64,000 nucleotides of DNA from Bacillota bacterium (GCA_023416585.1 JAEZHM010000081.1:1-64000), one strand, 5' to 3'. Shown: positions 50,318 to 59,140, counted from the first letter of the stretch. Notes: generated by a model from the letters alone, not told the origin. Translations and numbers: made by a program.

Positions 50318-51174
50318 TTACGATGAAATTCGCCGCACGCAACCTCAAAATATTCTTCCGCGACCGTGCCTCCGTGTTCTTTTCCCTTTTGTCGGCTTTC
50401 ATCATCATCGGCCTGTATATCCTGTTTCTTGGGGATATGATCACCGGCAATATGCAAAGCATACCCGGCTCGCGGTTTTTGATTGACAGCTGGATCATGG
50501 CGGGGCTCTTAAGCGTTACTTCCATTACCACCACCATGGGCGCCTTCGGCATCATGGTGGAGGACACATCAAAAAAGATCAGCAAGGATTTTTCGGCTTC
50601 CCCTGCCAAACGGTCATCCCTGGCCGGCGGATATATTTTGAGTTCCTTTGTCATCGGCCTGATCATGACCTTTGTCACCTTTATACTTGCGGAGGTCTAT
50701 ATCGTGGCATACGGCGGCCAGGTGCTGGCCGTATCGAGCATAATAAAGCTGTTGGGCGTAATGCTGCTGTCGGTTTTGTCCAGCACCGCGCTTGTGCTTT
50801 TCATTGTATCCTTCTTCAAAAGCAACAACGCCTTTGCCACAGCCTCTACCATATTGGGTACGCTGATCGGTTTCCTGACGGGCGTATACATCCCCGTAGG
50901 GCAGCTGCCGGAGGCTGTGCAGTCGGTGATTAAGTTCTTCCCCGTATCCCATGCCAGCGTGCTTTTCAGGCAGGTGATGATGGAGAATCCGCTGCAAACC
51001 GCCTTTGCAGGGGCACCGGCAGTGGCTTCTCAGGAATTCAGGCAAATGATGGGTGTTTCCTTCCGGTTTGGCAGTGCGGAAACATCCGCCGTGGTCAGCC
51101 TGTGGGTGCTTGTGGGCACTGCGGTGGTTTTCTTCCTGCTGGCCACATGGAACCTGTCAAGAAAGAGGAAATAG
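50314..51174 (+). CDS. ABC-2 type permease (DrrB-like)
   Basis: The 286-residue protein has six hydrophobic segments. It begins with a cytoplasmic FAARNLKIFFRDRASVFFSLL helix and contains the ABC-2 core GFLTGVYIPVGQLPEAVQSV. It forms the membrane part of the exporter with the preceding ATPase, and the genes overlap at ATGA. The final residues are basic. No terminator is seen before the following acetyltransferase gene. Confidence 0.9.
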   Translation: MITMKFAARNLKIFFRDRASVFFSLLSAFIIIGLYILFLGDMITGNMQSIPGSRFLIDSWIMAGLLSVTSITTTMGAFGIMVEDTSKKISKDFSASPAKRSSLAGGYILSSFVIGLIMTFVTFILAEVYIVAYGGQVLAVSSIIKLLGVMLLSVLSSTALVLFIVSFFKSNNAFATASTILGTLIGFLTGVYIPVGQLPEAVQSVIKFFPVSHASVLFRQVMMENPLQTAFAGAPAVASQEFRQMMGVSFRFGSAETSAVVSLWVLVGTAVVFFLLATWNLSRKRK

Positions 51175-51189
51175 TACGTCCAAAATGGA

Positions 51190-51234
51190 ATGAATACTTA
51201 CACTTAATTTGCTTTCGAAAGGTTGAGTATTCAT
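51190..51234 (+). promoter_or_regulatory. inverted repeat enclosing the start of the acetyltransferase gene
   Basis: ATGAATACT (51190-51198) pairs with AGTATTCAT (51226-51234), which includes the first two bases of the ATG at 51233. The ribosome site GAAAGG is in the loop. Folding would hide the start codon. Confidence 0.35.
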
Positions 51235-51706
51235 GCCCGATATGCTGGTGCACTTGTTAAAGCTCCCCGAGCTTGCCCCCCTCATGAAAGACTATGAGGA
51301 AAAAGGAGTATCCATACGGCGCGCCATGGTGCCGGATACGCGCAGGATTACTGCCTGGGTAGACGAGCACTTCGGTCCCCGTTGGGCCAGTGAGTGCGAA
51401 ATCTGTTTTACCCGCCAGCCGGTAAGCTGTTTCATCGCCGTGAAGGGGGATGAAATCCTTGGCTTTGCCTGCTACGAAACCACAAATAGAAACTTTTTCG
51501 GCCCCATGGGCGTTGCGGAAAGCAGCCGCATGCTGGGTATAGGTAAGGGGTTATTGGTGGCTTGCATGCACGGTATGCGGGAGATGGGTTACGCCTATGC
51601 CGTCATCGGCGGTGCGGGCCCCGTGAATTTCTATGAAAAGACGGTAGGCGCTACGGTGATCCCTGATTCCGTACCTGGCATATATAAAGATTTACTGAAG
51701 AAGTAG
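51233..51706 (+). CDS. GNAT family N-acetyltransferase
   Basis: The 157-residue protein has the GNAT acetyl-CoA loop SSRMLGIGKGLLVA (R/Q-x-x-G-x-G/A) and the downstream GGAGPVNFYEKTVGA. It begins with a short helical extension before SIRRAMVPDTRRITAWV. The ATG has AAAGG upstream. It follows the exporter genes by 58 bp and is closed by hairpins downstream, so it may be the last gene of the TetR-led set. It may modify the exported compound, but no sequence evidence shows this. Confidence 0.85.
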   Translation: MPDMLVHLLKLPELAPLMKDYEEKGVSIRRAMVPDTRRITAWVDEHFGPRWASECEICFTRQPVSCFIAVKGDEILGFACYETTNRNFFGPMGVAESSRMLGIGKGLLVACMHGMREMGYAYAVIGGAGPVNFYEKTVGATVIPDSVPGIYKDLLKK

Positions 51707-51722
51707 TACAAGGGCCAAACAC

Positions 51723-51763
51723 AAAGCGCCTCTCGCCGATATAAGGTCGGCAAGAGGCGCTTT
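51723..51763. terminator. hairpin after the acetyltransferase gene
   Basis: AAAGCGCCTCT and AGAGGCGCTTT form an 11-bp stem extended by GCCGA/TCGGC after one mismatch. T-runs are only three long, so it is a moderately good terminator on either strand. Confidence 0.55.
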
Positions 51764-51807
51764 GAGCCATGCATCCAGGTTTTACGGCGGGCGATTGCCC
51801 GCAGCTC

Positions 51808-51936
51808 ATGGGCACCTGCAGATTCTTCCAAAGCGTGCATATCATGGCTATGGCCCAGTCAACACGAAGGATCATGTACAAAGGCCTTGCCAATAAGGAA
51901 GCCTATGAGTTCTCCCTTAAGGAAGCCAACAAATAA
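51808..51936 (+). pseudogene. short ORF or gene remnant (42 aa)
   Basis: A 42-codon frame encodes a basic peptide beginning MGTCRFFQSVHIMAM and ending EFSLKEANK. It lacks a ribosome site but lies between two hairpins, with a terminator right after its stop. The composition looks protein-like (MAQSTRRIMYKGLANKEAYE), so it may be the tail of a lost gene or a small gene with an odd start. Confidence 0.3.
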
Positions 51937-51949
51937 CTTTTTAGTCACA

Positions 51950-51994
51950 TGAAGAGCCACCCCTGCGCATCAAAATGCGGGGGTGGTTCTTTCA
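51950..51994 (+). terminator. terminator before the three-gene ABC exporter
   Basis: A long stem pairs GAGCCACCCC-T-GCGCAT with ATGCG-GGGGTGGTTC around CAAA and is followed by TTTC. It probably closes the transcript from the short ORF region. Confidence 0.6.
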
Positions 51995-52080
51995 TGCCCG
52001 GAGGGAAAAATATACGTTTTGTGAAGGCCTGTGATGATGCAAAATTTCTCCATTTTTATTATGTTTTGCGCCTTTTTCGC

Positions 52081-52110
52081 TTGTATAAACGCCTTTCAAC
52101 ATATTATAAT
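52081..52110 (+). promoter_or_regulatory. promoter of the three-gene ABC exporter
   Basis: TTGTAT (52081-52086), 18 nt, TATAAT (52105-52110), about 44 bp before the first start codon. Confidence 0.6.
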
Positions 52111-52153
52111 GTCACAAGGTAAAATGTGAAATTGCAAAAGAGGGCGGTGTCCC

Positions 52154-53140
52154 ATGGCGCTGATCGAAGTTAACAATTTGCACAAAACGTTTGAGTATAC
52201 GAAAAAAGAAGAAGGCATGAAAGCTTCCTTCAGGAGCCTTTTCCATAGGGAAAAACAGTACAAGGAAGCCGTGAAGGGCATTGACTTTTCCTTGGAAAAG
52301 GGGGAGATGGTGGGCTTTTTAGGCCCCAACGGCGCCGGCAAGACAACCACGCTGAAGATGCTTTCGGGCATCCTTTTTCCCACCGGTGGTGAGGCAAGGG
52401 TTATGGGGTATGTGCCCTGGGAGCGGAAAAAGGATTTCAAAATGCGCTTCGCCATCGTTATGGGGCAAAAGAGCCAATTGTGGTGGGATCTTCCCGCCAT
52501 CGAGTCCTTTGCATTAAACCGCCACATTTATGAAGTAGGCGAGGCAGAGTACAGAAACACCCTGGGAGAATTGACGGAGCTATTAGACGTAAAGGATCTG
52601 ATGGGCGTTCAGGTGAGACGGCTGTCGCTGGGTGAGCGGATGAAGATGGAATTGATCGCTTCGCTTTTGCACAAGCCCGAGGTGATGTTCCTGGATGAAC
52701 CCACCATAGGCCTGGATATTATTTCGCAAAAGCGGATAAGGGAATTCTTGCGCAGCTACAACCGGGAAAAGCAAACCACGGTGCTGCTCACAAGCCATTC
52801 CATTAGCGATATCGAGGACCTGTGCCGCCGCACCATCGTCGTGGCCGACGGGAAAATCGCTTACGACGGGGAGCTGAAAAAGATCAACGGGCTGTTCGGG
52901 GAGCGAAAGCGCATCCAGGTCACCTTTGAAAGCGAAGAGGCATCAAGGATGGATTTAAGCCGCTATGGCACACTGTGCAGCCTTGATAACCTGCAGGCAG
53001 TGATTGAGGTGGACCGTGAACAGGTGCGGGAAGTTTCCAAGGCCATGCTGGAAACGCTGCATGTAACGGATTTCAACATCGGGGATATTCCCGTGGAAGA
53101 GGGCATTGCCCGGTTGTATACGGGGGGAAACGGGCTATGA
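52154..53140 (+). CDS. ABC transporter ATP-binding protein (COG4586-like)
   Basis: The 328-residue ATPase has Walker A GPNGAGKT (57-64), a signature LSLGERMKMELIASLLH in place of LSGGQ, Walker B VMFLDEPTIGLD and the switch His in LTSHSISDIE. The LSLGERMKME signature and an inserted basic stretch between the first two strands (YTKKEEGMKASFRSLFHREK) are typical of COG4586 ATPases that work with two unlike ABC-2 permeases. The ATG follows AAGAGGGCGG. It overlaps the next gene by 4 bp. Confidence 0.9.
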   Translation: MALIEVNNLHKTFEYTKKEEGMKASFRSLFHREKQYKEAVKGIDFSLEKGEMVGFLGPNGAGKTTTLKMLSGILFPTGGEARVMGYVPWERKKDFKMRFAIVMGQKSQLWWDLPAIESFALNRHIYEVGEAEYRNTLGELTELLDVKDLMGVQVRRLSLGERMKMELIASLLHKPEVMFLDEPTIGLDIISQKRIREFLRSYNREKQTTVLLTSHSISDIEDLCRRTIVVADGKIAYDGELKKINGLFGERKRIQVTFESEEASRMDLSRYGTLCSLDNLQAVIEVDREQVREVSKAMLETLHVTDFNIGDIPVEEGIARLYTGGNGL

Positions 53141-53946
53141 CCCTGAAAAAATATATGTACTCCCTTGGGCTCGGGGTCAAGGAGACCATGGCCTACCGGG
53201 CGGATTTCTGGCTGGGGCTTGTTAGCGCGGCCTTCCCTATCACCATACAGTTCTTCATGTGGCAGGCGCTGTTTAAGGGTGCGGGCACGGGAGAGCTTTT
53301 CGGCCGGGACTATGGCCAAATGCTGGCCTATTCGGTGTCGGCGGCCATCTTGTGGCGGCTTTTGCGCACGGGTTTTGAATATGATATCAATGAGGATATC
53401 AAAAACGGGGGCTTGAGCAAGTATGTGATCCGGCCCGTGGGGTACCTGCCTTACAGGCTGTGCTGTTTCGTGGGGCAAAAGCTGGGGGTGCTGCTGGGCG
53501 GTCTTTCATTAATGGCGCTGGCGCTTGCGGGCGTTGGGCTTTACTTTCACGCATCACCCGTAAACCTATATGGCGTACTGATGTTTCTCCCCACGCTGCT
53601 TGGCGCGCTGATACTTAACTTTTTGATCTTCTTCTGCGTGGGCATGTGGGCCTTCTGGCTGTCGGAGATCGGGTTTTTATTTGAGGCGGTGCGCATCGTG
53701 ATCGTGGTACTAAGCGGAGGCATCTTCCCCTTGGAGATTTTCGGTGATACAGTGTGTGGCTTGTTAAAATTCCTGCCCTTTGCCTATGCTGTTGGCTTCC
53801 CGGTGGATGTGCTGGTGGGCACGGTACATGGCCCGGCTGTGATTACAGGGCTTTTATCCCAAATGATCTGGATTGGGCTGATGCTTGTAATCAGCGGGTA
53901 TTTGTGGAACCTGGGCTCGAAAAAATTTCTGGCAGCGGGGGGCTGA
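53137..53946 (+). CDS. ABC-2 permease subunit 1 (COG4587-like)
   Basis: The 269-residue membrane protein has about six hydrophobic segments and starts with a short cytoplasmic LKKYMYSLGLGVKETMAYRADFW region. SGGIFPLEIFGD is the conserved ABC-2 permease turn. It overlaps the ATPase gene at ATGA and precedes the second permease gene by 4 bp. The two permeases probably form a heterodimer. Substrate is unknown. Confidence 0.85.
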   Translation: MTLKKYMYSLGLGVKETMAYRADFWLGLVSAAFPITIQFFMWQALFKGAGTGELFGRDYGQMLAYSVSAAILWRLLRTGFEYDINEDIKNGGLSKYVIRPVGYLPYRLCCFVGQKLGVLLGGLSLMALALAGVGLYFHASPVNLYGVLMFLPTLLGALILNFLIFFCVGMWAFWLSEIGFLFEAVRIVIVVLSGGIFPLEIFGDTVCGLLKFLPFAYAVGFPVDVLVGTVHGPAVITGLLSQMIWIGLMLVISGYLWNLGSKKFLAAGG

Positions 53947-53950
53947 TGCG

Positions 53951-54751
53951 ATGAAGGAGATCAAAAAGCATCTGGCGTTGTGGGGCATACTCATGAAAAA
54001 CAGCCTCATGGGCCAATTGGAATACCGTATGAATTTCTTTACCGGCATCGCTATGGAGCTGGGGTATTTTCTGGCCAAGATCGTATACATGATCGTGGTA
54101 TATAAAACAGGTGTGCCCATTAATGGCTTGACGCCCGATGAGGTGCTGGTGTTTTTCGGCTCGTACATGATCGCCACCGGCCCTTATGCCGGGCTGTATA
54201 TGATGAACCTGTTTGGCATCGGCCGCCAGGTGCAATCGGGAGAGCTGGACCTTCTCCTTGTTAAGCCTGTGTCGCTTCAGTTTATATTGACCCTTCGCCG
54301 GAGCGACCTGGCCTTGTTCACGGTGGATGTGCTGCTGGGGATTGTGGCTGTGATCGTAGGCCTGACACGCATGGCCATGCCTGTCGGAATTCTGGATATT
54401 CTGGGGTATGTGGGATACATGATCACCGGCTCCCTGATCGCCTATGCCATGTTCCTGCTGCCACAGGTGCTGGCATTTAAGCTGGTGAAAACCAATGCCT
54501 TGGCCGGAATGGTGGACAGTTCCTGGGACTTTAACAATATGCCTATGGGCATATACAATAGGCTCATCCAGCAGATCGGCGTGTTTGTTGTTCCCATTTT
54601 CGTGATCACCAACTTCCCGGCGCTGTTCCTGCTCAAGAAAATGGACCCGCTGAATACCATATGGGGCATTGTCGGGCCTTTTGCATGGCTCGCCCTTACC
54701 AGCTTTTTGTTTGGCAGGGGGCTGAAGCATTATCAGAGTGCCAGCAGCTAA
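53951..54751 (+). CDS. ABC-2 permease subunit 2 (COG3694-like)
   Basis: This 266-residue membrane protein begins HLALWGILMKNSLMGQLEYRMNF, the typical cytoplasmic start of the COG3694 group, and has six hydrophobic segments with a conserved QSGELDLLLVKP loop after the second. It completes a three-protein exporter with the two preceding genes. The ATG lies 4 bp after the previous stop; GAAGGAG provides its ribosome site just downstream of the previous gene. Confidence 0.85.
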   Translation: MKEIKKHLALWGILMKNSLMGQLEYRMNFFTGIAMELGYFLAKIVYMIVVYKTGVPINGLTPDEVLVFFGSYMIATGPYAGLYMMNLFGIGRQVQSGELDLLLVKPVSLQFILTLRRSDLALFTVDVLLGIVAVIVGLTRMAMPVGILDILGYVGYMITGSLIAYAMFLLPQVLAFKLVKTNALAGMVDSSWDFNNMPMGIYNRLIQQIGVFVVPIFVITNFPALFLLKKMDPLNTIWGIVGPFAWLALTSFLFGRGLKHYQSASS

Positions 54752-54856
54752 GACTCGGCCGGGCATATTAAGGATAAGATAATATTCTTTGTAATGATTT
54801 GGCGTTTACTGGGGGAATAAACAAGTCATACTTGCCACTATAAACAGGAGGGCGTT

Positions 54857-55480
54857 ATGGCTGATGTTTCATTTGTAATCAGGGAGCTTGAAAGCAATTT
54901 TCTGAAACGTAATATTAGCGTGCTTTGGTTCGATGCCTTTGCTGATGTGAAAAGATATCTTTTGGAACAGATTCCAAATGACGCCTCGGTTGGGATAGGC
55001 CACTCTCAAACGCTTCAAGGAATAGGCATTACAAAGGCTCTGATGGAAAGAGGCAGCACCGTTTATGATAAGGAGCTTGGTACAACATATCAGGAGGTAA
55101 GGCATTTTAAAAGGAGCTCAATGCTGGCGGACTGTTACATCTCAGGCTCAAACGCTGTCTCCATCGACGGCAGAATCGTGAACATCGACCACAGTGGAAA
55201 CAGGGTTGCGGCTTTGGCGTACGGACCGGACAGGGTTTTTATAGTGGTTGGGAAAAACAAAATAACAGATACTTATGAGGAAGCCGTGAAGAGGGCAAAG
55301 AACGTTGCCTCGCCGAAAAATGCGAAAAGGGCGGGGTACCATCCCCCTTGTGTAAAGGCAGGACACTGTTCCGATTGCCTTTCATCGGAGCGCGTATGCA
55401 ATATAATATCTACCATAGAAGGCCAGCATATAAAAGGCCGGATGACTCTGCTGATTGTGAACGAAGATGCCGGGTTTTAA
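54857..55480 (+). CDS. LUD domain protein
   Basis: The 207-residue protein has the LUD (LutC/YkgG) fold pattern: VGIGHSQTLQGIGI, a nucleotide-like loop; YDKELGTTYQEV; LADCYISGSNAVSIDGRIVNID, a strong LUD hallmark; and VGKNKITDTYEEAVKRAKNVASPKNAKR. The C-terminus carries C-x6-C-x2-C-x6-C, which might bind metal. LutB and LutC take part in lactate oxidation, but no lutA or lutB gene is adjacent, so this is an orphan member. The ATG follows CAGGAGGG. Confidence 0.8.
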   Translation: MADVSFVIRELESNFLKRNISVLWFDAFADVKRYLLEQIPNDASVGIGHSQTLQGIGITKALMERGSTVYDKELGTTYQEVRHFKRSSMLADCYISGSNAVSIDGRIVNIDHSGNRVAALAYGPDRVFIVVGKNKITDTYEEAVKRAKNVASPKNAKRAGYHPPCVKAGHCSDCLSSERVCNIISTIEGQHIKGRMTLLIVNEDAGF

Positions 55481-55572
55481 TGCGCATAAATTTCTCTTGC
55501 TTCTTGCATATGCATGTGAGATTATGACTTTCATGTAGAGCAATAAATGGGAATCTATGGTGAGGGATAAGC

Positions 55573-56040
55573 ATGCTGCAAGGGAAATTGATTGCTTTAA
55601 AACCATATACACTTGAGAGATGCCATGAATTTTGGAGAGAATATGTATCCGATCCTGATATGTGGGAAAAGGAACACACATATGACAAGGATTGGGTAGA
55701 TCAATATTATCAACAAAAAGTTACGGATAAAAGCCGACGCTTTTTCGCTATTTGTTATGGCGAAAAGACTGTTGGAGAGATACAGCTTAAGTACATCAAT
55801 TTTGAACAGGGATACGGAACAATGAGCATCCATTTTTCCAATGATAAATATAAGAACCATGGCTGGGGCACTGAAGCGGAACGCTTAATAGTGGACATTG
55901 CTTTTAACGAGTTGAGTCTTCATACCATATATGCCGATTGCGTTCTCAGGAACCGACGGAGTCAGCATGTCCTTGAAAAGATCGGGTTCGTCTGTACTCA
56001 TGAAGATGACATATTGCGCTACTATAAACTAGAGCAGTAA
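55573..56040 (+). CDS. GNAT acetyltransferase, RimJ/RimL type
   Basis: The 155-residue protein begins MLQGKLIALKPYTLERCHEF, has the acetyl-CoA loop KYKNHGWGTEAERLI and ends with NRRSQHVLEKIGFV, the RimJ/RimL helix. The sequence is more A/T-rich than most of the window, as are the next two genes, which hints at separate acquisition. The ATG has GAGGGATAAGC upstream. No partner is obvious. Confidence 0.88.
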   Translation: MLQGKLIALKPYTLERCHEFWREYVSDPDMWEKEHTYDKDWVDQYYQQKVTDKSRRFFAICYGEKTVGEIQLKYINFEQGYGTMSIHFSNDKYKNHGWGTEAERLIVDIAFNELSLHTIYADCVLRNRRSQHVLEKIGFVCTHEDDILRYYKLEQ

Positions 56041-56179
56041 ATTCCATTATCATGGTGAGACTGAATAGGATGATAAACAGGAATTTGTCGGGTAGCTTTG
56101 AACTACGGATCATTTATATTGGCGAACCTGCTGTCATTATGGGCTTGACCCTTAATCTTAAATTCGGGAGGTGTCATTG

Positions 56180-56800
56180 TTGAAAAACATAATTATTTCA
56201 GGTCCGTCAAGAGCCGGTAAATCAACATTGGCGAAAAAAATAAACGAAGAGCTAAATTACTTTGTCATCAGTGTCGATAAACTTGTCGCCACGTTTCAAG
56301 GAGCATATCCGCAACTGAATATTAAGCTTAATTGGAATAGGGAAAAGACCACAGACAACATAGCGCCGTTCCTTGGTCATTTTCTTGGTATGTTTTCTTC
56401 GGCTGATGGGCGCGGGCTGTTGCCGTACAGTCATGGCGCCGTAAAAGAAAATAGGTTCGTGCTGGAAGGAGGGTACTTTAATTTTGAGAAGATATTGCCT
56501 ATTCTGAAAATGTATGGGATAGAAGAGTTGAAAGACGATTTTTTACTTATAGGATTGGTGCAAAACAAGAAAACGGTTGATGAGTTCGTAAACGATTTCA
56601 AAAAATACGATACGGAAGACGATTGGACATATAATTTGAATGATGATGATTTAAGAGAAATTTCTGAAGACGCCATTTCATTCAGTCGATCTATGTCTGA
56701 TCATTTAGTGAAATACGGCTTTGCGATTTATGATACATCTACGGAGCGGGAGCGGGTTTTGGATCAAATCGTAGAAGAAATAAAATTGAAATTGGTATAA
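56180..56800 (+). CDS. P-loop NTPase, kinase-like
   Basis: The 206-residue protein has a Walker A motif GPSRAGKS at residues 8-15 and ends with amphipathic helices. Segments FVISVDKLVATFQG and FVLEGGYFNF resemble the lid and substrate parts of small-molecule kinases such as the AAA_33 or shikimate/cytidylate kinase folds. GGGAGG is correctly spaced from a TTG at 56180; the GTG at 56171 overlaps the ribosome site. It sits between an acetyltransferase gene and a phosphotransferase gene, as in small drug-modifying or housekeeping islands. The substrate is unknown. Confidence 0.65.
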   Translation: MKNIIISGPSRAGKSTLAKKINEELNYFVISVDKLVATFQGAYPQLNIKLNWNREKTTDNIAPFLGHFLGMFSSADGRGLLPYSHGAVKENRFVLEGGYFNFEKILPILKMYGIEELKDDFLLIGLVQNKKTVDEFVNDFKKYDTEDDWTYNLNDDDLREISEDAISFSRSMSDHLVKYGFAIYDTSTERERVLDQIVEEIKLKLV

Positions 56801-56922
56801 CTAAAATTGTCCGCCAAGATAGGGAATACCCGCCAATAAGCATAATGCGAGGGTGACAATTTCCATTTTATCAGGCAGTTTTGAGCTGCATGTTATGTAC
56901 ATTTTGTTCAGGAGATCATCGT

Positions 56923-57888
56923 ATGCAGAACAGCGTGATAGCAGATTTGAAAACCAGTTACGGAATAACCTGCAATCAAATTACACCTGTATTAGGCGGA
57001 TGGCTGAATCAAAAATGGAAGGTTTCCACGGATAAAGGCGAGTTGCTGATCAAACAATTTAGCAATGAGCGGTTTAGCAGAGTTAAATTAGACTTCATTG
57101 AATCTGCATTGCAGCGTCAGATTGTTCTCGAAAAAAAGGGCGTTCCCTGTCCGTTTATCTGGCAATGCGGAGGCCGTGCCATTCGATATCTGGATGATGA
57201 AACAGCCTATATGGTTATGGAATTTTGCTCGGGGAAGGTAGAAGGTCCCGACACAATCACAGATATGCAAATGCGGAGTCTTGGCAGTGCCTGCGGGTTC
57301 ATGCACAAGGCGTTATCCGGACTGCCAACGCATTCGGTGAAAGGGTTTCCCATGGACAACAGGCAAGTGATAGACTCGTTATGGGCCAACTTTCATGACC
57401 GCTTGCGGGAATGCTCATCAAGCACCCCTATTGAATATCAAAAAGCTTTGCTTGCGCAAGAACCTATATTGAATCAGCTTACAAGTGCGTTTTTTGATAA
57501 GCTGCCCAAGGGGATTGCCCATGAAGATTTTTCTGTTGACAATATTTTGTTCGATGCGGATGGCGTATCTGCCATCGTTGATTTTGACCGCAATCATTAC
57601 AGCTATATTTGGCATGACATAGGAAGAGCTATATTATCTTTTGCATGGAAAGATAATGGCATGGACATCGATAAAATATATGCTTTTCTTGAAGGCTATT
57701 CGCAGCATTCTGTGCTGACTTTGCCTAATATTGCAGACGCTTTGCGCCTTTCATGGTGCATGGAAGTGCCTTGGTGGATACAGCCTGAATTTTTTCAAAA
57801 AAATCGGGACAAAGTAGCGCGCTTCAAAGATGAGATACTGTGGTTAACAGATTACTGGTTTGAAATGGATTCGTTATTATGTCCCTGA
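56923..57888 (+). CDS. aminoglycoside phosphotransferase-like kinase
   Basis: The 321-residue protein has an APH/ChoK kinase-like fold. The ATP lobe includes WKVSTDKGELLIKQF (the Lys of VAIK type), and the catalytic loop is HEDFSVDN (His200, Asp202, Asn207), followed by VDFDRNHYS with the metal-binding Asp. The family covers antibiotic, choline, homoserine and fructosamine-type kinases, so resistance is not implied. The frame starts earlier at a TTG, but the ATG at 56923 after CAGGAGATCATCGT is a good start. It faces the exported protein gene. Confidence 0.8.
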   Translation: MQNSVIADLKTSYGITCNQITPVLGGWLNQKWKVSTDKGELLIKQFSNERFSRVKLDFIESALQRQIVLEKKGVPCPFIWQCGGRAIRYLDDETAYMVMEFCSGKVEGPDTITDMQMRSLGSACGFMHKALSGLPTHSVKGFPMDNRQVIDSLWANFHDRLRECSSSTPIEYQKALLAQEPILNQLTSAFFDKLPKGIAHEDFSVDNILFDADGVSAIVDFDRNHYSYIWHDIGRAILSFAWKDNGMDIDKIYAFLEGYSQHSVLTLPNIADALRLSWCMEVPWWIQPEFFQKNRDKVARFKDEILWLTDYWFEMDSLLCP

Positions 57889-57889
57889 C

Positions 57890-57917
57890 AGGATAGCAGA
57901 GTATTTTGCTATTCCTG
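57890..57917. terminator. weak hairpin between convergent genes
   Basis: AGGATAGCA pairs with TGCTATTCCT, one base bulged, around GAGTATT. It overlaps the end of the minus-strand gene. No T-run is present. Confidence 0.25.
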
Positions 57918-58973
57918 CGGAACGTGGCTTAAAAGGATTTGACCGCTTTCATAAACGATATCAGTAATATGACCGGTACTTTTCATTTCATACCGTATGA
58001 AGTTCTCCATGCTTGAAAAGCTGGCGTCATACAGGGACAGGCCACCTGTTTCACTCTTTGCTACAAACATGTCCTTGTTAAGGTGCGTGTAATCGATAGG
58101 AACAACCTGCTTCATTACCGGATCAAAATAAGCTATATGGGATCGGTGCAGCCCGGAGCCGAAGGAATAGGTGAAATACAGCTCCTGAATTCCGTCACCG
58201 TTCAAATCGGCAAGGGCCATGCTGGTTACGCCAAAACCGCCGAACCACTCGCCCAGGGGGTATACTTCATGCTCATATAAGAGAAAGGAGGCACAGGATA
58301 AGTCATACTTGAAGATTAGGTAACCGGAATTTTCTCCAAAGCTGTCCGGCGTGATGTTATAGCAGGTGTCCTTGTCATAACCCGAATAAAATTCCCTCTG
58401 GAGCGATAAAAAGCCTTTCACACCGTTTTGCGTGCCAGCGATAGAAACCGTAAGCGGGATCTCGCCCTCATACCTTTCTATTTGGTAGATGCTCCAGATG
58501 TATTCGTTCTTTATTTTATTAGCGTAGTCTTTATGGATTTGCGTCAGCCATATTTCATTATCCAAATGGTACAGATGGTAGACCACACTTCCGGAGATTT
58601 CTGTGACCGTGTACTGGCTGCGATCTTTGAATGATGTGATGTCGGGAATGCCGAATCCTTCCATCATGAAGCTGTTCCGGAAAATTGCCTCATCGAATTC
58701 CTCCGGCTGATAGGTTACTGTCATGCATCTTTGGTTCCCGTTTTGATCCGTGATGACAAAAGTATTCTCCGAAAACGTGTAGTACTCATGAAACCCGTCC
58801 AGCGCAAGGAAGGAACTGAGAGGGTTCATATAGATCTGTTTCTTAAACTGATATGTGCCATGCAAACTTTCCAAGGTGCCATTTATCCCGGTTGACGCTG
58901 TTTTGCCTGCCTCAGCCCATGTAATTGTGCAAAACAGAAGCAATGCAAGTGTGACACAAACAAACTTCTTCAT
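57909..58973 (-). CDS. secreted protein with an integrin-type Ca2+-binding repeat
   Basis: The 354-residue protein has a classic signal peptide (KKFVCVTLALLLFCTITWAEA) and is otherwise a soluble, beta-rich extracellular protein. The late segment LADLNGDGIQELYFTYS matches the FG-GAP/dockerin-like D-x-N-x-D-G Ca2+ loop seen in surface proteins. No enzyme motif is recognised. The ATG follows GGAGGTATAGT. It stands alone between a kinase gene and the ABC-F gene. Function unknown. Confidence 0.7.
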   Translation of the reverse strand: MKKFVCVTLALLLFCTITWAEAGKTASTGINGTLESLHGTYQFKKQIYMNPLSSFLALDGFHEYYTFSENTFVITDQNGNQRCMTVTYQPEEFDEAIFRNSFMMEGFGIPDITSFKDRSQYTVTEISGSVVYHLYHLDNEIWLTQIHKDYANKIKNEYIWSIYQIERYEGEIPLTVSIAGTQNGVKGFLSLQREFYSGYDKDTCYNITPDSFGENSGYLIFKYDLSCASFLLYEHEVYPLGEWFGGFGVTSMALADLNGDGIQELYFTYSFGSGLHRSHIAYFDPVMKQVVPIDYTHLNKDMFVAKSETGGLSLYDASFSSMENFIRYEMKSTGHITDIVYESGQILLSHVPQE

Positions 58974-59140
58974 ACTATACCTCCAGCCTGTAAACTTCGT
59001 GAAAAGAAGGTGATTTTATACACGGCATGCCTTTGCTGATTCTTCATAAATAGAACGAATGGGATTGGGAAACATTGCATGCCAGGCGATTTTTATCAAA
59101 AAGATGGCATGGCGGGCAGATGGCATAAATGTTTACAATA

